Assembly (NCBI GenBank): GCA_019677205.1
Contig: JAAMXY010001072.1
Span: 1 to 24,309 of the forward strand
Direction: 5' to 3'
Length of the DNA: 24,309 nt
Origin: Pinguiococcus pyrenoidosus
Taxonomy: Eukaryota > Sar > Pinguiophyceae > Pinguiochrysidales > Pinguiochrysidaceae
Made by a program: the position numbers and the translations under genes
The notes under the pieces: model-generated
The model's database searches: none
Told to the model about the DNA's origin: nothing
Seen by the model: only the letters and a program-made list of their open reading frames with translations
Shown here: positions 15,557 to 24,309 of the stretch, in pieces
Numbering within the stretch: the first letter of the stretch is position 1
Layout: each line of letters begins with the position of its first letter

Positions 15557-18500
15557 TCACGCTTCGCCTCCGCTTCTTGCGCCAGATTCGAGGAGCTGGT
15601 TCGCACATGAGAACCCCTCGTCGTCGTGATCAGCGTAGAAACTCGCTCGCATCTCGTCGCTCTCTCGCTCACTTCCCGACCGACCACTCCGCCAGCCCGA
15701 TCCTTCACGACTCGACGTAGAACGCCTCCGGGATGGTTGATGAGCCTCGACCGTTGCTCGTTCCGAATCCGTGCCCGGCATCAACTGCATTCGCAACGTA
15801 TACAGGGCCAGGCAGAAGCCGATGAACAGCAGTCCAAGAATGAGCAAGTTGATCAAGATGAGCACCAAGCCAATCTGCTCGTCGTCTTCGGCGAAGGCGC
15901 TCGAGGCTGCGGCTTCCAAAAGTCCGTACAGAAACAGGAGCAGGAGTGCAACTTGAGATCCTTGGCTCATCAGATTGTCACTTGCTTCAGTGTACGGCGC
16001 CGCGCTGAGATGGATCGCGAAGAAAAAACCGGTAACAATCATGCCTACCGCTTTGAGGGACACGTCCTCGCGACTGAAAGGCGCGGGAATGATCGCAATC
16101 GCAAGGCGCCGTACACACTCAACGAGCTCAAAGTAGAGGAGCGATGGCTTAAAGTTTTCTACCAAGAAGATGGCACCCTTGACACGCGCCCGCAGCTCAG
16201 ATTCAAATCTTTCGAAGTAGTCGGACACGCCGGGAGGATGGACAATCGCCTTCTGCCAGAAGTCCTTCCCATCCAACGGGTCGAGAATCGTGTTTGAGAG
16301 CAGACTGACGTTGTCCCAGTAGCAATTCTTGCACCGATTCTGGGTGGTAGCACCGGATTGCGCACCCGGCGGGCTTTGATGGGGACCTTCCTCGCTTCCT
16401 CTTATTAAGAGGCATCCAAGGCTAGCACTCTTTGAACGCTCCTCAAAGTACCTCCATCTGCCTTGCTTGAACCACTCAAAGGCGTCTGTGAGTACGTCCA
16501 CGTTGATCTGGTCGAGAAGATCGTCAATTGACTTCTGCCCATTCTTTGCGGCACTACTTCCGGGCGCTGTTGCCTTTCGTTTCCGTTCCACGACTTCCAG
16601 CGCTTCCCGCGCTCGGAGTATCAGCTGCGCCAACGACATACGAAGGAAAGTGTCATCGTCGCCGTTCTCTCCTTCGTCCCCTTGCTCGTCTTTCCCGGCC
16701 TCTCTTTGGACACTTCTGAAAGGCCAGAACAGCACGGCGCAGTAAGTCAACGGAAACATGACCGGGTAGACGAAGAGCATGACTCCGGCGTAGGCCTTGG
16801 CCATTTTGTGGCTGGCCGTTCCGCACTCCAAGCTGTAGTCGATCACCAAGAAGTCTTTCTCTTCTCCCTCGACTTCTGTGTCGAGCCTTTCACACAGGAA
16901 GGTGCCACATATCACAGCCGTCACGGCAGGAAGCACGACAAACATGATGAGCAGAATCGAATAGCTAACGGTTCTCCAGGGAAGTATTTCCGGAGACGTA
17001 CAGGAGTAGACCACTAAAATGGCAACGATCAGTGCAAGAGGCGCCGCAGTGGAAAAGACGAGCTCATGGTAGAAGTTCAGGTCCATGACCTCGCCGACTG
17101 CGCACTCACCAAAGAAAATGGACAACAGGCCGAGATCGAGCACGCTGAAGAAGCTCATGAATTCCGAGAAGTTTGGAGGGGTAGGCAGATCAAAGCCACG
17201 AATGGAGATGCGCTCGAGTTGAAAGAACGTGAACGCTATCTTGGCCTTTGCTTTTAGAGAGGCCCAGCGGCGCGTGCTCCTCGAGTTCGGGGTGCTTCGG
17301 GGGTTGTGATCGTACTCCTCCTGACCGCTTCTCGCGGCCTCCTTGGATTCTTCAACCGCGCATGCAAAATCCAAGGTAAGTTCTGCAGCTGCAATTGTGC
17401 AGCTTGATGCGTCGTCTTCCTCACCCGCCCTAGACCAGCGCGCCTCGGTGCCCATTGGTTCGGAGAGAGCTGCCCTTTGGCGACGTGGACCGAGACAGCA
17501 GCCGCAGAAAACAGCGACCGCAAAGAGCGTCAGCATCAGTATGGCACCGATCGAAGCAAGTGCCATTTCCCTGCCATCGCATTCCTCGCAAAGCTGCGTT
17601 TGACTGTTGTAAAAGTACCCGGAAATGCACAAAGAGCAATACGGCCCTCGGTGTCCTGTATGGCAACTTGCATCACCAGTCTCCGTCCCGCCTTCACAAG
17701 CTTCTTCTGAACCGCACTGCAAGACTTGATTGGATGTCCGGCGAGCGCGCCAGTAGCCTTCCTCGATAACCATCGTCTCCAAGGCTATCCCACGAGCGTT
17801 GCACACCATCCCCGGACGACAGGTGATGCACGCTTCCTCCTCAAAAGTGGCGACATTCTCGTGTCGATACGTGTCGGCGTACAGTGCGTCACGCCTGGCT
17901 TCAGACAGATACTTCCCCTTCGGGCAGAACCCTGGCACGATAGCACCCCGCTGGCAGTAGGACTCCGGCGGGCAGAGCTCGCAAGCCGTCTGGAGGTGAC
18001 TCCCGCGTCTCTGAAACGATCCCGGCGCACACTTCGCGCAGGATGTCTGGTTCGTTTGCGACAAGCATTGGGCAACGACGTGCTCGCCCGCCGTGCACTG
18101 GCTGCAAGGGGTGCACACGTCAAAGCCGGCAGAGGACACGGTTCCAACCTCGCACGGAAGCTTCTCGCCGCCGACGCAGCGGAAGCCGGGCTGGCAGGGC
18201 ATTTGGCCAATTCGACGCTCGGCACTGGCATTCTTCGGGACTGTGTAGTTCCCAGCACTCACTTGGACAGGCTTGGATGCCTTCTTCGGGCAAAAGAGAG
18301 AAGCGCTCCCGCAGCTGAGGGGCTCTCGCGCCTCCCGAGGGCAGTAGTATCCCTCTGGGCAGTCTTCGCACGCATTCATATTCGTACCGTTTGAGTACGT
18401 CCCGCCGGGACAAGGCTCGCAGATCGCGTCATGGCCCAACGAGCAGGGCGCGATCATGCGCGAACCCGGCAAGCAAGGCGTGCAGGGCAGGCAGGCGTCA

Positions 18501-18610
18501 AAGGTTGGCGAAGACACCGTGCCGACAGGACATTCATACTTCCTGCCGCCATTGCAGCGGTAGCCCGCCTCGCAGGGCAGCTGTCCGATGCGAGTGGTCT
18601 CTGCGCCGTT
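15557..18610 (-). CDS. C-terminal part of giant protein: Cys-rich repeats plus multi-pass membrane region
   Basis: This is the in-frame continuation of the propeller gene after one TAG, 1017 codons ending in TGA, with no intron. It has no ATG near its start, so it is not an independent gene. The first ~300 residues are GCC2/GCC3- or ephrin-receptor-like cysteine-rich repeats (patterns such as C..CP.GTYS, C..CPEGYYCP). They pass into a GPYCSLCISGYFYN juxtamembrane block. Then come roughly eight hydrophobic segments, including LASIGAILMLTLFAVAVF, LALIVAILVVYS, LLIMFVVLPAVTAVI, LLLLFLYGLLEA and LVLILINLLILGLLFIGF. Long acidic cytosolic loops separate some of them, and the tail is Ser/Arg-rich. 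Large proteins with this cysteine-repeat-to-membrane layout are common in algae and oomycetes, with no settled function. A role as an adhesion or sensing receptor is inference. Confidence 0.75.
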   Translation of the reverse strand, partial: NGAETTRIGQLPCEAGYRCNGGRKYECPVGTVSSPTFDACLPCTPCLPGSRMIAPCSLGHDAICEPCPGGTYSNGTNMNACEDCPEGYYCPREAREPLSCGSASLFCPKKASKPVQVSAGNYTVPKNASAERRIGQMPCQPGFRCVGGEKLPCEVGTVSSAGFDVCTPCSQCTAGEHVVAQCLSQTNQTSCAKCAPGSFQRRGSHLQTACELCPPESYCQRGAIVPGFCPKGKYLSEARRDALYADTYRHENVATFEEEACITCRPGMVCNARGIALETMVIEEGYWRARRTSNQVLQCGSEEACEGGTETGDASCHTGHRGPYCSLCISGYFYNSQTQLCEECDGREMALASIGAILMLTLFAVAVFCGCCLGPRRQRAALSEPMGTEARWSRAGEEDDASSCTIAAAELTLDFACAVEESKEAARSGQEEYDHNPRSTPNSRSTRRWASLKAKAKIAFTFFQLERISIRGFDLPTPPNFSEFMSFFSVLDLGLLSIFFGECAVGEVMDLNFYHELVFSTAAPLALIVAILVVYSCTSPEILPWRTVSYSILLIMFVVLPAVTAVICGTFLCERLDTEVEGEEKDFLVIDYSLECGTASHKMAKAYAGVMLFVYPVMFPLTYCAVLFWPFRSVQREAGKDEQGDEGENGDDDTFLRMSLAQLILRAREALEVVERKRKATAPGSSAAKNGQKSIDDLLDQINVDVLTDAFEWFKQGRWRYFEERSKSASLGCLLIRGSEEGPHQSPPGAQSGATTQNRCKNCYWDNVSLLSNTILDPLDGKDFWQKAIVHPPGVSDYFERFESELRARVKGAIFLVENFKPSLLYFELVECVRRLAIAIIPAPFSREDVSLKAVGMIVTGFFFAIHLSAAPYTEASDNLMSQGSQVALLLLFLYGLLEAAASSAFAEDDEQIGLVLILINLLILGLLFIGFCLALYTLRMQLMPGTDSERATVEAHQPSRRRSTSSREGSGWRSGRSGSERESDEMRASFYADHDDEGFSCANQLLESGARSGGEA

Positions 18611-18613
18611 CTA
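18611..18613 (-). other. In-frame TAG interrupting the giant reading frame
   Basis: The frame is open for over 1440 codons before and 1016 codons after this TAG, with no frameshift. The same domain type continues across it. An internal repeat aligns SIGHFTIP*NG...RIGQLPC here with SAGNYTVPKNA...RIGQMPC further on. The stop therefore stands where the sister repeat has Lys (AAG), one base away. The double tetraspan and Cache receptor genes appear to end at TAG, which argues against TAG being a sense codon. Confidence 0.9.
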
Positions 18614-21600
18614 TGGGATTGTGAAGTGCCCGATGGAGACTTGCGTGGGGGCGGAGCTTCCATTGGCGCAGTACAAGGAGATGCCTCCGCACGGTAGACC
18701 TCTGCGAGCTCCTTCTGGACAGAAATGCCCGGCAGGGCACAGCTCGCACGGATTTGCTCTACCTTCGCTGAAGTATCCTGCGCCGCACGCGGTGCATGCG
18801 AGACTCTCGTCCCACTGGCCAGGTGGGAGCCCGGAGGGTCCATAGCCGTCCGTGCAATTCGAACATTCGGCCGCGCTGCCCAAACCTTCCCACGCGCCAT
18901 AGGTGCCTTCCGGGCAGTCGTGACACTCGCTGTGGTCGGCATTGGAATACGTTCCCCTCTCGCAGGTAACGCACGTTCCATTCGGCCGGCCGAACTCGTC
19001 CCGCGGCGCGACGCGACCGGCGTCGCACGGAAGGCAGCTTTCTGCGCTGCCCAGCAGAATCCGGTCGGCGTACGTCCCGTTGGGGCAGCTTTTGCACGTG
19101 ACAGCCTGGGCCGCTGCCCACGTGCCGAGGGGGCATACGTCGCAGAAGGCCTGGGAGGCACTGGGCTGCTCGTATCCCGGCTCGCAGTCGATGCAGGTGG
19201 TCTGCCCCGCTTCGTCCTGGTACGTGCCAGGACTGCAGGGTATCTCGAGGCCCCCCTCACAGCGGGATCCGGCGGGGCACAACGAGCAAGCTGCCGCGCT
19301 GTACGTCGACACCGCGTCATCGACGAATGCTGTGACATAGACGTGGCGGCCGTCCGGGCTGACCGCGACATCGCTTGCACCTTCCAGGCCGTGGACATCT
19401 TGACCGTTACTGTATCGCCCATTCTCGACAACATCGATGAAGCTTAGCGTCCCAGTGCTGCTGTCGCGCAGAAAGATGGACAACGCGCTATCCTCCGCTG
19501 CGGTGACGTACACGAGTCTGCCGGCTGGGTCAACGCTGACGCTGTTTGCACCTTGTAGGCCGCGAAGAACGTGATCGTTGCTCTCGTCACCATTTTTCAG
19601 GTGCTCAATGAACTGCAGCTTCCCCGTGTCGAGATCGCGGGAGAGGACGGTTACCGTCGAGTCCAGTGCCGCCGCAGCATAAATGTGCCGGCCATCGTGA
19701 CTCGACGCAACACAGCTGATGCCTTGCAAGCCTCGAAGCTCGGTGCCGTCGACAACTTGCCCGTTTTTCAGAACATCAACAAAAGTCAAGGCGCCCGTGA
19801 TGTTGTCACGGGAGAAGGTTAAGATCGCACCCGCCTCATAGGCAGCGACATATACATGTCTGGCGTCCGGACTCACGACAACGTCGACTGCCCCGTCTAA
19901 ATCCTCCACTTGCTGCCCGTGGGCATCGATATCTTGGTCTTTGACGACGCTCTGGAAGGTCAGTACGCCTGTGTCGACGTTGCGAGAGAATACCGATACG
20001 GCGCTGTGGAGGAACGAGGCGACGTAAACGCAGTCACCAGCCGGGCTGATAGCGACGCTCTCTGCTCCTTCCAATCCGTCGACGAGCTGGCCTCCGCTGG
20101 TGGTTCCACTCCTCAGAGCGCTGATGTAGGTCAAGGCACCAGAACTTCCGTCTCGAGCGAAGATCGATACCGCACCTTCAAAGGCAGCCACGTAAAGGTG
20201 ACGCCCGTCGGGAGAAAGCGTGGCACTTCGAGCGGATTTGAGACCGTCTACGACTCCGGTGGTGCGAACTTCGCCGTCCTTCACCACGTCAAGATATATC
20301 AATTGACCGGTGAGGGTGTTGCGAGCGAAGTGCCACACTGCATGGTCCAGCGTGGCCACGACGTAGACAGACTTACCATCAGCACTCACGACAACGTTCG
20401 CAGCGCCATTCAGTCCCTGCGTATCAGCTGTGGACATTCCCTGCTGGAAGGCTTGCTCCACTGATGAATCATAATAATTGGGCCTCAAGACAACCAGTGA
20501 GTTCGACCATTCCGAAATGATGGAGCCATACGAGTAGCTTGATGACACCACGTACACATTTTGCACGAGTGCGCCAGACCAGGCAGCCAGTGCAGCGGGC
20601 TTTTCAAGAATTTCGCTTCGATCAAATATGATTTCGTGGGGTCTTTGAGGGTCGTCAGGAATACGGCCAGAGTACGCCATAGGGGCCTGATCGTGATAAC
20701 GACTAAATGCTGACACGTCGTTGTCTGTAGAAATCACGTGAATAGTCGTAGCTGTTCCCCAGAGCCGCGCGACAAGGCTGCGGGGCGATTTGAGACTGAT
20801 CGTCGCAGTGCCCCAACCGGGGCCTGCAGGCTCTCCGTCATAGAAGAATGTGTCGTAGGACAATTCACCAGACTCGACGTCTCGCCGGAACACCCATAAT
20901 TCGTTGCGAGCAACGAGGTATACGAACTTTTCGGTGTACGGATCCATCACGAGGCCTCGAGCAGTTGAGAGCACCCTAGTGATCTCTTCCCCACCAGCAT
21001 TTTTGATTCTCTCTAGCTCCAAGACCATGTCTACGAATTGCAGTTCACCGCTGGTTTTATTTCGGGAGAAGATGGATACTCCGTAGTAGGAGGAAACGTA
21101 CACATGGAGTCCTTCGGCGCTTATGACGACGCCTGTTGCGCCTACATACGCCTTTTCCTTCTCTATTTCCGACAAGTCTTCAGGAACGTCGCTCTGATTC
21201 AGTTTACGAACGAACTCCAGCGTCCCGCTTGCACTATCGCGAGAGAATATGAACAGGAAACTGCGCTCGTATGCGCCGGATGAAACATATACGTGTCTGC
21301 TGTCTGGACTCACGGCGAGATCATTGCAGTTCCACATGTCTTCCAAGGTTTGATTATTGCTCTGTTCACCGTCCCTGAGGACGCTCACATACGATAAGAC
21401 TCCTGTGGACACGTCTCGAGAAAAGACTGCCACCGTATCGCTTGACAGGACGTACACGTGTCTGTTGTCGGGGCTCACTGTGATGGTGTTTGGGGACGAC
21501 AGGCCGTCCACAAGATGCCGGTTGCTGTACTGGCGATCCCTCACGGTGTCCACATACGTCAATTGGCCAGAGTCCAAGTTCCGCGAAAAGACTGACACGG

Positions 21601-22954
21601 CGTTGCCGGAGAACGCCGCGACGTAGACAAATTTCCCGTCCGGAGACAGCGTCAGGGCGCTGGGGACATTTAAGCCATCATCGAGAAGCTGCAGATTGGC
21701 GCTCAGCCCGTCTTCAACGGTTTGCAGATGCGCTAGCATCCCATTGCCCATGTTGCGAGAGAAGACGAACATTCCGGTGTCAAAATACTGAGCTGCGTAC
21801 ACGTGCGCGCCATCCGGAGACACAGCAACGGCAAACATATGGATAAGACCTTCTACTGGCACAGTGTTTCGGAAATAGCCAACATGCGGTGGCGACGAGG
21901 TGATAACATCGATCCAAGATAGCAGCCCCGTGCTGGAATCGCGGCGAAATATCTCGACTCCCGGGCTCGATGCCACGTAAACGTTGATGCCGTCGTTGCT
22001 CACAATGACTTGCCTGCTGCGACCCAAGCTTTCGATTTGGAATCCGTCCGAGGTGTAATCTTTGTTTGAAACATGTTCGACGAACTCCAGGGTGCCAGTG
22101 GTTTCGTTTACCCTGCAGGTCGTCACTTGACTACTCGTCGTGGCGTAGGCATGCTTGCTGTCGGGACTGATGGCGATGCTCCAGGGCTCAGACTTGCTCG
22201 TTGTGCCCAGATACGTCACGGCCCCGGTTTGCACATCCCGCGAGAAGCTTGAGATCTTGTTGTCTTCGAAGGCAGCCACATAGACGTTGAGCCCATTTGG
22301 ACTCACAACGACGGATATAGCGCCGTCTAGTCCATCGACAGTGTTGCCATCAAGTACTTGGTCATCCGCGACGGCGTGGAGATATAACAGTATGCCCGAG
22401 TCTTGGTCGCGAGCGAAGACGGACAATCCGTCTGCATCATAAGCAGCGACGTAGACGTGCTTGCCGTCCGGACTCACAGCCACACTCTTAGGGCCACCAA
22501 GATTTGTCGCGTTCTGGCCGTCGCTGACTTCTCCATCTTTCAGGGCGTGCAGAAAAGTCAGCACGCCAGTATCTGCGTTTCTGGAGAAAGCCGATAGAGC
22601 GTTGTCATCGTACGCAGCGACGTACACGTGTCGACCTTCCAGTGAGATGGCAATTCCCCATGCTCCTTCTAAGCCATCCACAAATTGCCCGTCACTGTTG
22701 GGCCCTTCTCTTAGGGTTTGAACGTGCACCAAGTCCTTTGTTTCTGGATTGAGTGCGAAGACGGAAACCGAATCGTCGTTGTACGCAGAGTAGTAGACGT
22801 GCCTACCGTCGGGACTCACGACCACACCTCGACCGCCATCCAGCCTGAGGTCACGGGCTTTGGCATCCCTCTCGACTTGCTGCAGCTCTGGGGTCTGTGC
22901 CGTCGACAGGTAGGATCCAGAATCGCACGTCGGCACGCAGGCCTCGTCGAGGTC
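18614..22954 (-). CDS. N-terminal part of giant protein: about 21 beta-propeller blades plus Cys-rich repeats
   Basis: About 1440 codons are open with no intron. Repeats of roughly 50 residues with a VSPDG(R/K)HVYVAA(Y/F) core and a (V/I)FSR(D/N)..TG.L strand mark lactonase/YVTN-type beta-propeller blades. I count about 21, enough for three seven-bladed propellers. From about 200 codons before the TAG, cysteine-rich repeats take over (CPAGSRCEGG, CPLGTW, CERGTYSNADHSECHDC). Such proteins are usually extracellular and bind ligands or partners. The true start is missing. The frame has no ATG here, an in-frame TGA lies at 22979-22981, and a plausible acceptor (GCGCAG|GAC at 22955/22954) suggests an upstream exon with a signal peptide that I could not find. 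Three weaker blades near the middle have degenerate motifs. The protein continues beyond the TAG at 18611-18613. Confidence 0.82.
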
Positions 22955-22979
22955 CTGCGCTCCCGTGGATGCGGATTGT

Positions 22980-23075
22980 CAAACTGAGTAGAGTGTCTGA
23001 GTGGGGTGTGTCTGAAAGTGTCAGAAAACGGCTTGTCAGAAAACGGCTGGAGTTGTCAGCAGTGTCAGAAAACGA
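22980..23075. repeat. GTCAGAAAACG repeat cluster at a gene-gene junction
   Basis: TCAGAAAACG(G/A)CT occurs three times (about 23021, 23036 and 23066), mixed with shorter GTGTCTGA and GTGTCAG variants. It spans the 3' end of the bacterial-type fragment and touches the missing 5' end of the giant propeller gene. Confidence 0.75.
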
Positions 23076-23629
23076 CTGATTTCCTCAAGTTCTTTAAGCA
23101 TGGATCCGCTCGTATAGCCATCTAGGGCAGCAAAGTTATCGAGGATGAACTCTTTGTTCAGACTCAACACGCGGTCTTTCTGATCAGCATCTACTCGTGG
23201 AGCGTCCTGATGTTGCGCTGCGATCGTCTCCGCCAGCGCCTCGGCGTCTGCAGCAGTCATCAACCCCATCTCTATCTGCACATCCATGCGACTTTCTTTG
23301 CCGAATCGGCGCATATGCACAACATATTCAATTGCTTCCCCTTCCCCGTCAAGCTGTGGTTGTCCACCAGTCAACTTGACAGACAGCACGCCCAGGTAGA
23401 TACTCGGTGCTGTCCGTTTGTTCAGCTTGATCTCTTGTTCACAATAGAAGCGACGTTTCTCGAGATCGCTGTAGTCGAGAAAGTCGAGTCGCACAGGTTT
23501 CTTAATCTTGTAGGCGTTTTCGCCAGAGAGAACCACCCAGGATATGTGGGTTTCAACCAGATCAATCACTTCTGCAGGAGCTCCAAACACCCCCCCTCGA
23601 ATCAGCGACTTGATTTGTGACGTATCCAT
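23036..23629 (-). CDS. Truncated bacterial-type aminoglycoside phosphotransferase/AAA ATPase-family protein (COG2187-like)
   Basis: From the ATG at 23629 (MDTSQIKSLIRGG) the 197 residues match the N-terminal half of a bacterial family annotated as bifunctional aminoglycoside phosphotransferase/ATP-binding protein. The characteristic order is visible: ETHISWVVLSGENAYKIKKP, LDFLDYSDLEKRRFYCEQE, LN(K)R.APSIYLGV, EYVVHMRRF, then a helix around MTAADAEALAETIA. The kinase-like HGD..L.N segment and the C-terminal P-loop ATPase half are missing. The frame ends in TGA inside a repeat cluster. The open frame extends 58 codons upstream (to 23803) without similarity. Base use is visibly less GC-rich than in neighbouring genes. 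Gene transfer from bacteria followed by truncation is the simplest reading. Substrate and function are unknown even for the bacterial proteins; drug modification should not be assumed. Confidence 0.78.
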   Translation of the reverse strand: MDTSQIKSLIRGGVFGAPAEVIDLVETHISWVVLSGENAYKIKKPVRLDFLDYSDLEKRRFYCEQEIKLNKRTAPSIYLGVLSVKLTGGQPQLDGEGEAIEYVVHMRRFGKESRMDVQIEMGLMTAADAEALAETIAAQHQDAPRVDADQKDRVLSLNKEFILDNFAALDGYTSGSMLKELEEISRFLTLLTTPAVF

Positions 23630-23803
23630 TCTGTAAGTCAGTTTCACTTGCTGCGAAGGTGATGATGGGTTCGGAGGTCTAAGGATTTTGAAGCCGTGGA
23701 ACTCCTTCTTTCCATCTTCAAGACCGACTCTTACCTGCTTGTCAAGGACAGTCTGGGATCTGGATGGGCGCAGTAGAGGCGCTAGAGTTACAATCAGACG
23801 CAA

Positions 23804-24252
23804 TTCAATCTGATATGATCAGGGATCGATAGGTGGCCAGTTGCGCAAAAGCAGAACGTCGAAGATTGTGGCCAATCGAGCGAAAATGGAAGGCTGTTCA
23901 CAGTAGCGAGAAACATCGCCCTCCTTGCAATGCTGTTCTCAAGCTGAAATTCTCAAACCCAAAAAATTGGAGACCTTTCTCGGACCCTTCCTTCCATTTT
24001 CTGCGCGCGCTTCAAACCCTTTCTAAATATACGGTTCCCGCAAACCACTGATGTGCTGATCATTGGAGTGATGAAAAGCAGCTATCGTAGAACTTAGCGC
24101 ACACGTCACTCGTCTTCTACACGCTTCTCTCTCTTTTATGTCCCAATCGGCAGCTCACTTGTAACATGATGATAATAGAAGTACCATGATCAAAACTTGA
24201 CGGAACGGTTCCCGACGACATGATGGAAAGTAAACACCGAGGCTAGTAGTGC
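23804..24252. other. Subtelomeric spacer, nothing recognised
   Basis: This is lower-GC DNA between the bacterial-type fragment and the telomere. A CCAAT core lies near 23872 (GGCCAATCGAG). No open frame with domain content and no long repeat was seen. Confidence 0.5.
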
Positions 24253-24309
24253 TAGGGTTAGGGTTAGGGTTAGGGTTAGGGTTAGGGTTAGGGTTAGGGT
24301 TAGGGTTAG
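24253..24309 (+). repeat. Telomere: TTAGGG array
   Basis: About nine and a half perfect TAGGGT hexamers run to the last base of the window. The G-rich strand points outward, as expected for a right chromosome end. The array is cut by the window or assembly end, so its true length is unknown. Confidence 0.98.

Noticed and set aside
18625-18656. A tiny GT...AG segment (about 30 nt) that would splice out the in-frame TAG
   Set aside because: All other introns here are 64-104 nt, and removal would delete residues conserved in the sister repeat.
1-24309. CRISPR arrays, prokaryotic operons, insertion sequences or rRNA genes
   Set aside because: No spacer-repeat structure, no transposase or reverse transcriptase motifs, and no rRNA-like sequence was seen; the short tandem repeats have no unique spacers.

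Overview
The window is the end of a eukaryotic nuclear chromosome. Its last 57 bases are a perfect TTAGGG-type telomere array with the G-rich strand reading 5'->3' off the right edge. Several genes carry GT-AG introns of 64-104 nt, whose phases fit once the exons are joined. The coding DNA is GC-rich. A membrane-anchored delta-class carbonic anhydrase, very large multi-domain membrane proteins and a bacterial-type gene fragment suggest a unicellular marine alga (diatom, pelagophyte, haptophyte or similar). The sequence alone does not settle the lineage.

Layout, left to right. 1-61: a possible exon running off the left edge (minus). 629-1699: a USP7-like deubiquitinase fragment (plus) with no start codon and no catalytic domain. 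2178-3389: delta-carbonic anhydrase (minus), with a decayed copy of its 3' end just downstream. 3642-4822: gene-free DNA with short tandem repeats. 4823-10744: a three-exon gene (minus) for a model of 1908 aa: helical N-terminus, two complete membrane-bound Cache sensor modules, a HAMP-like segment, TPR-like helices and a von Willebrand A domain. 10745-12798: mostly non-coding, with microsatellites and a degenerate interstitial telomere-like tract. 12799-14583: a six-exon gene (minus) for a 459-aa protein made of two duplicated four-helix membrane modules. 14584-15556: an upstream region rich in CCAAT boxes, then an 8-bp satellite. 15557-22954: one giant reading frame (minus), about 21 beta-propeller blades followed by cysteine-rich repeats and a multi-pass membrane region, interrupted by a single in-frame TAG. 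22955-23075: a repeat-rich junction where two genes both look truncated. 23036-23629: the 5' part of a bacterial-type aminoglycoside phosphotransferase/ATPase-family gene (minus). 23804-24252: featureless subtelomere. 24253-24309: telomere.

All long genes except the USP7-like fragment are on the minus strand, so they are transcribed away from the telomere. No operon logic applies. The recurring theme is surface and sensory proteins (Cache receptor, propeller/cysteine-rich protein, tetraspan duplication, anchored carbonic anhydrase) plus signs of subtelomeric decay and rearrangement: gene fragments, a nonsense codon, local duplications and satellites. Exon structures were worked out by hand from splice consensus and phase, and are predictions.
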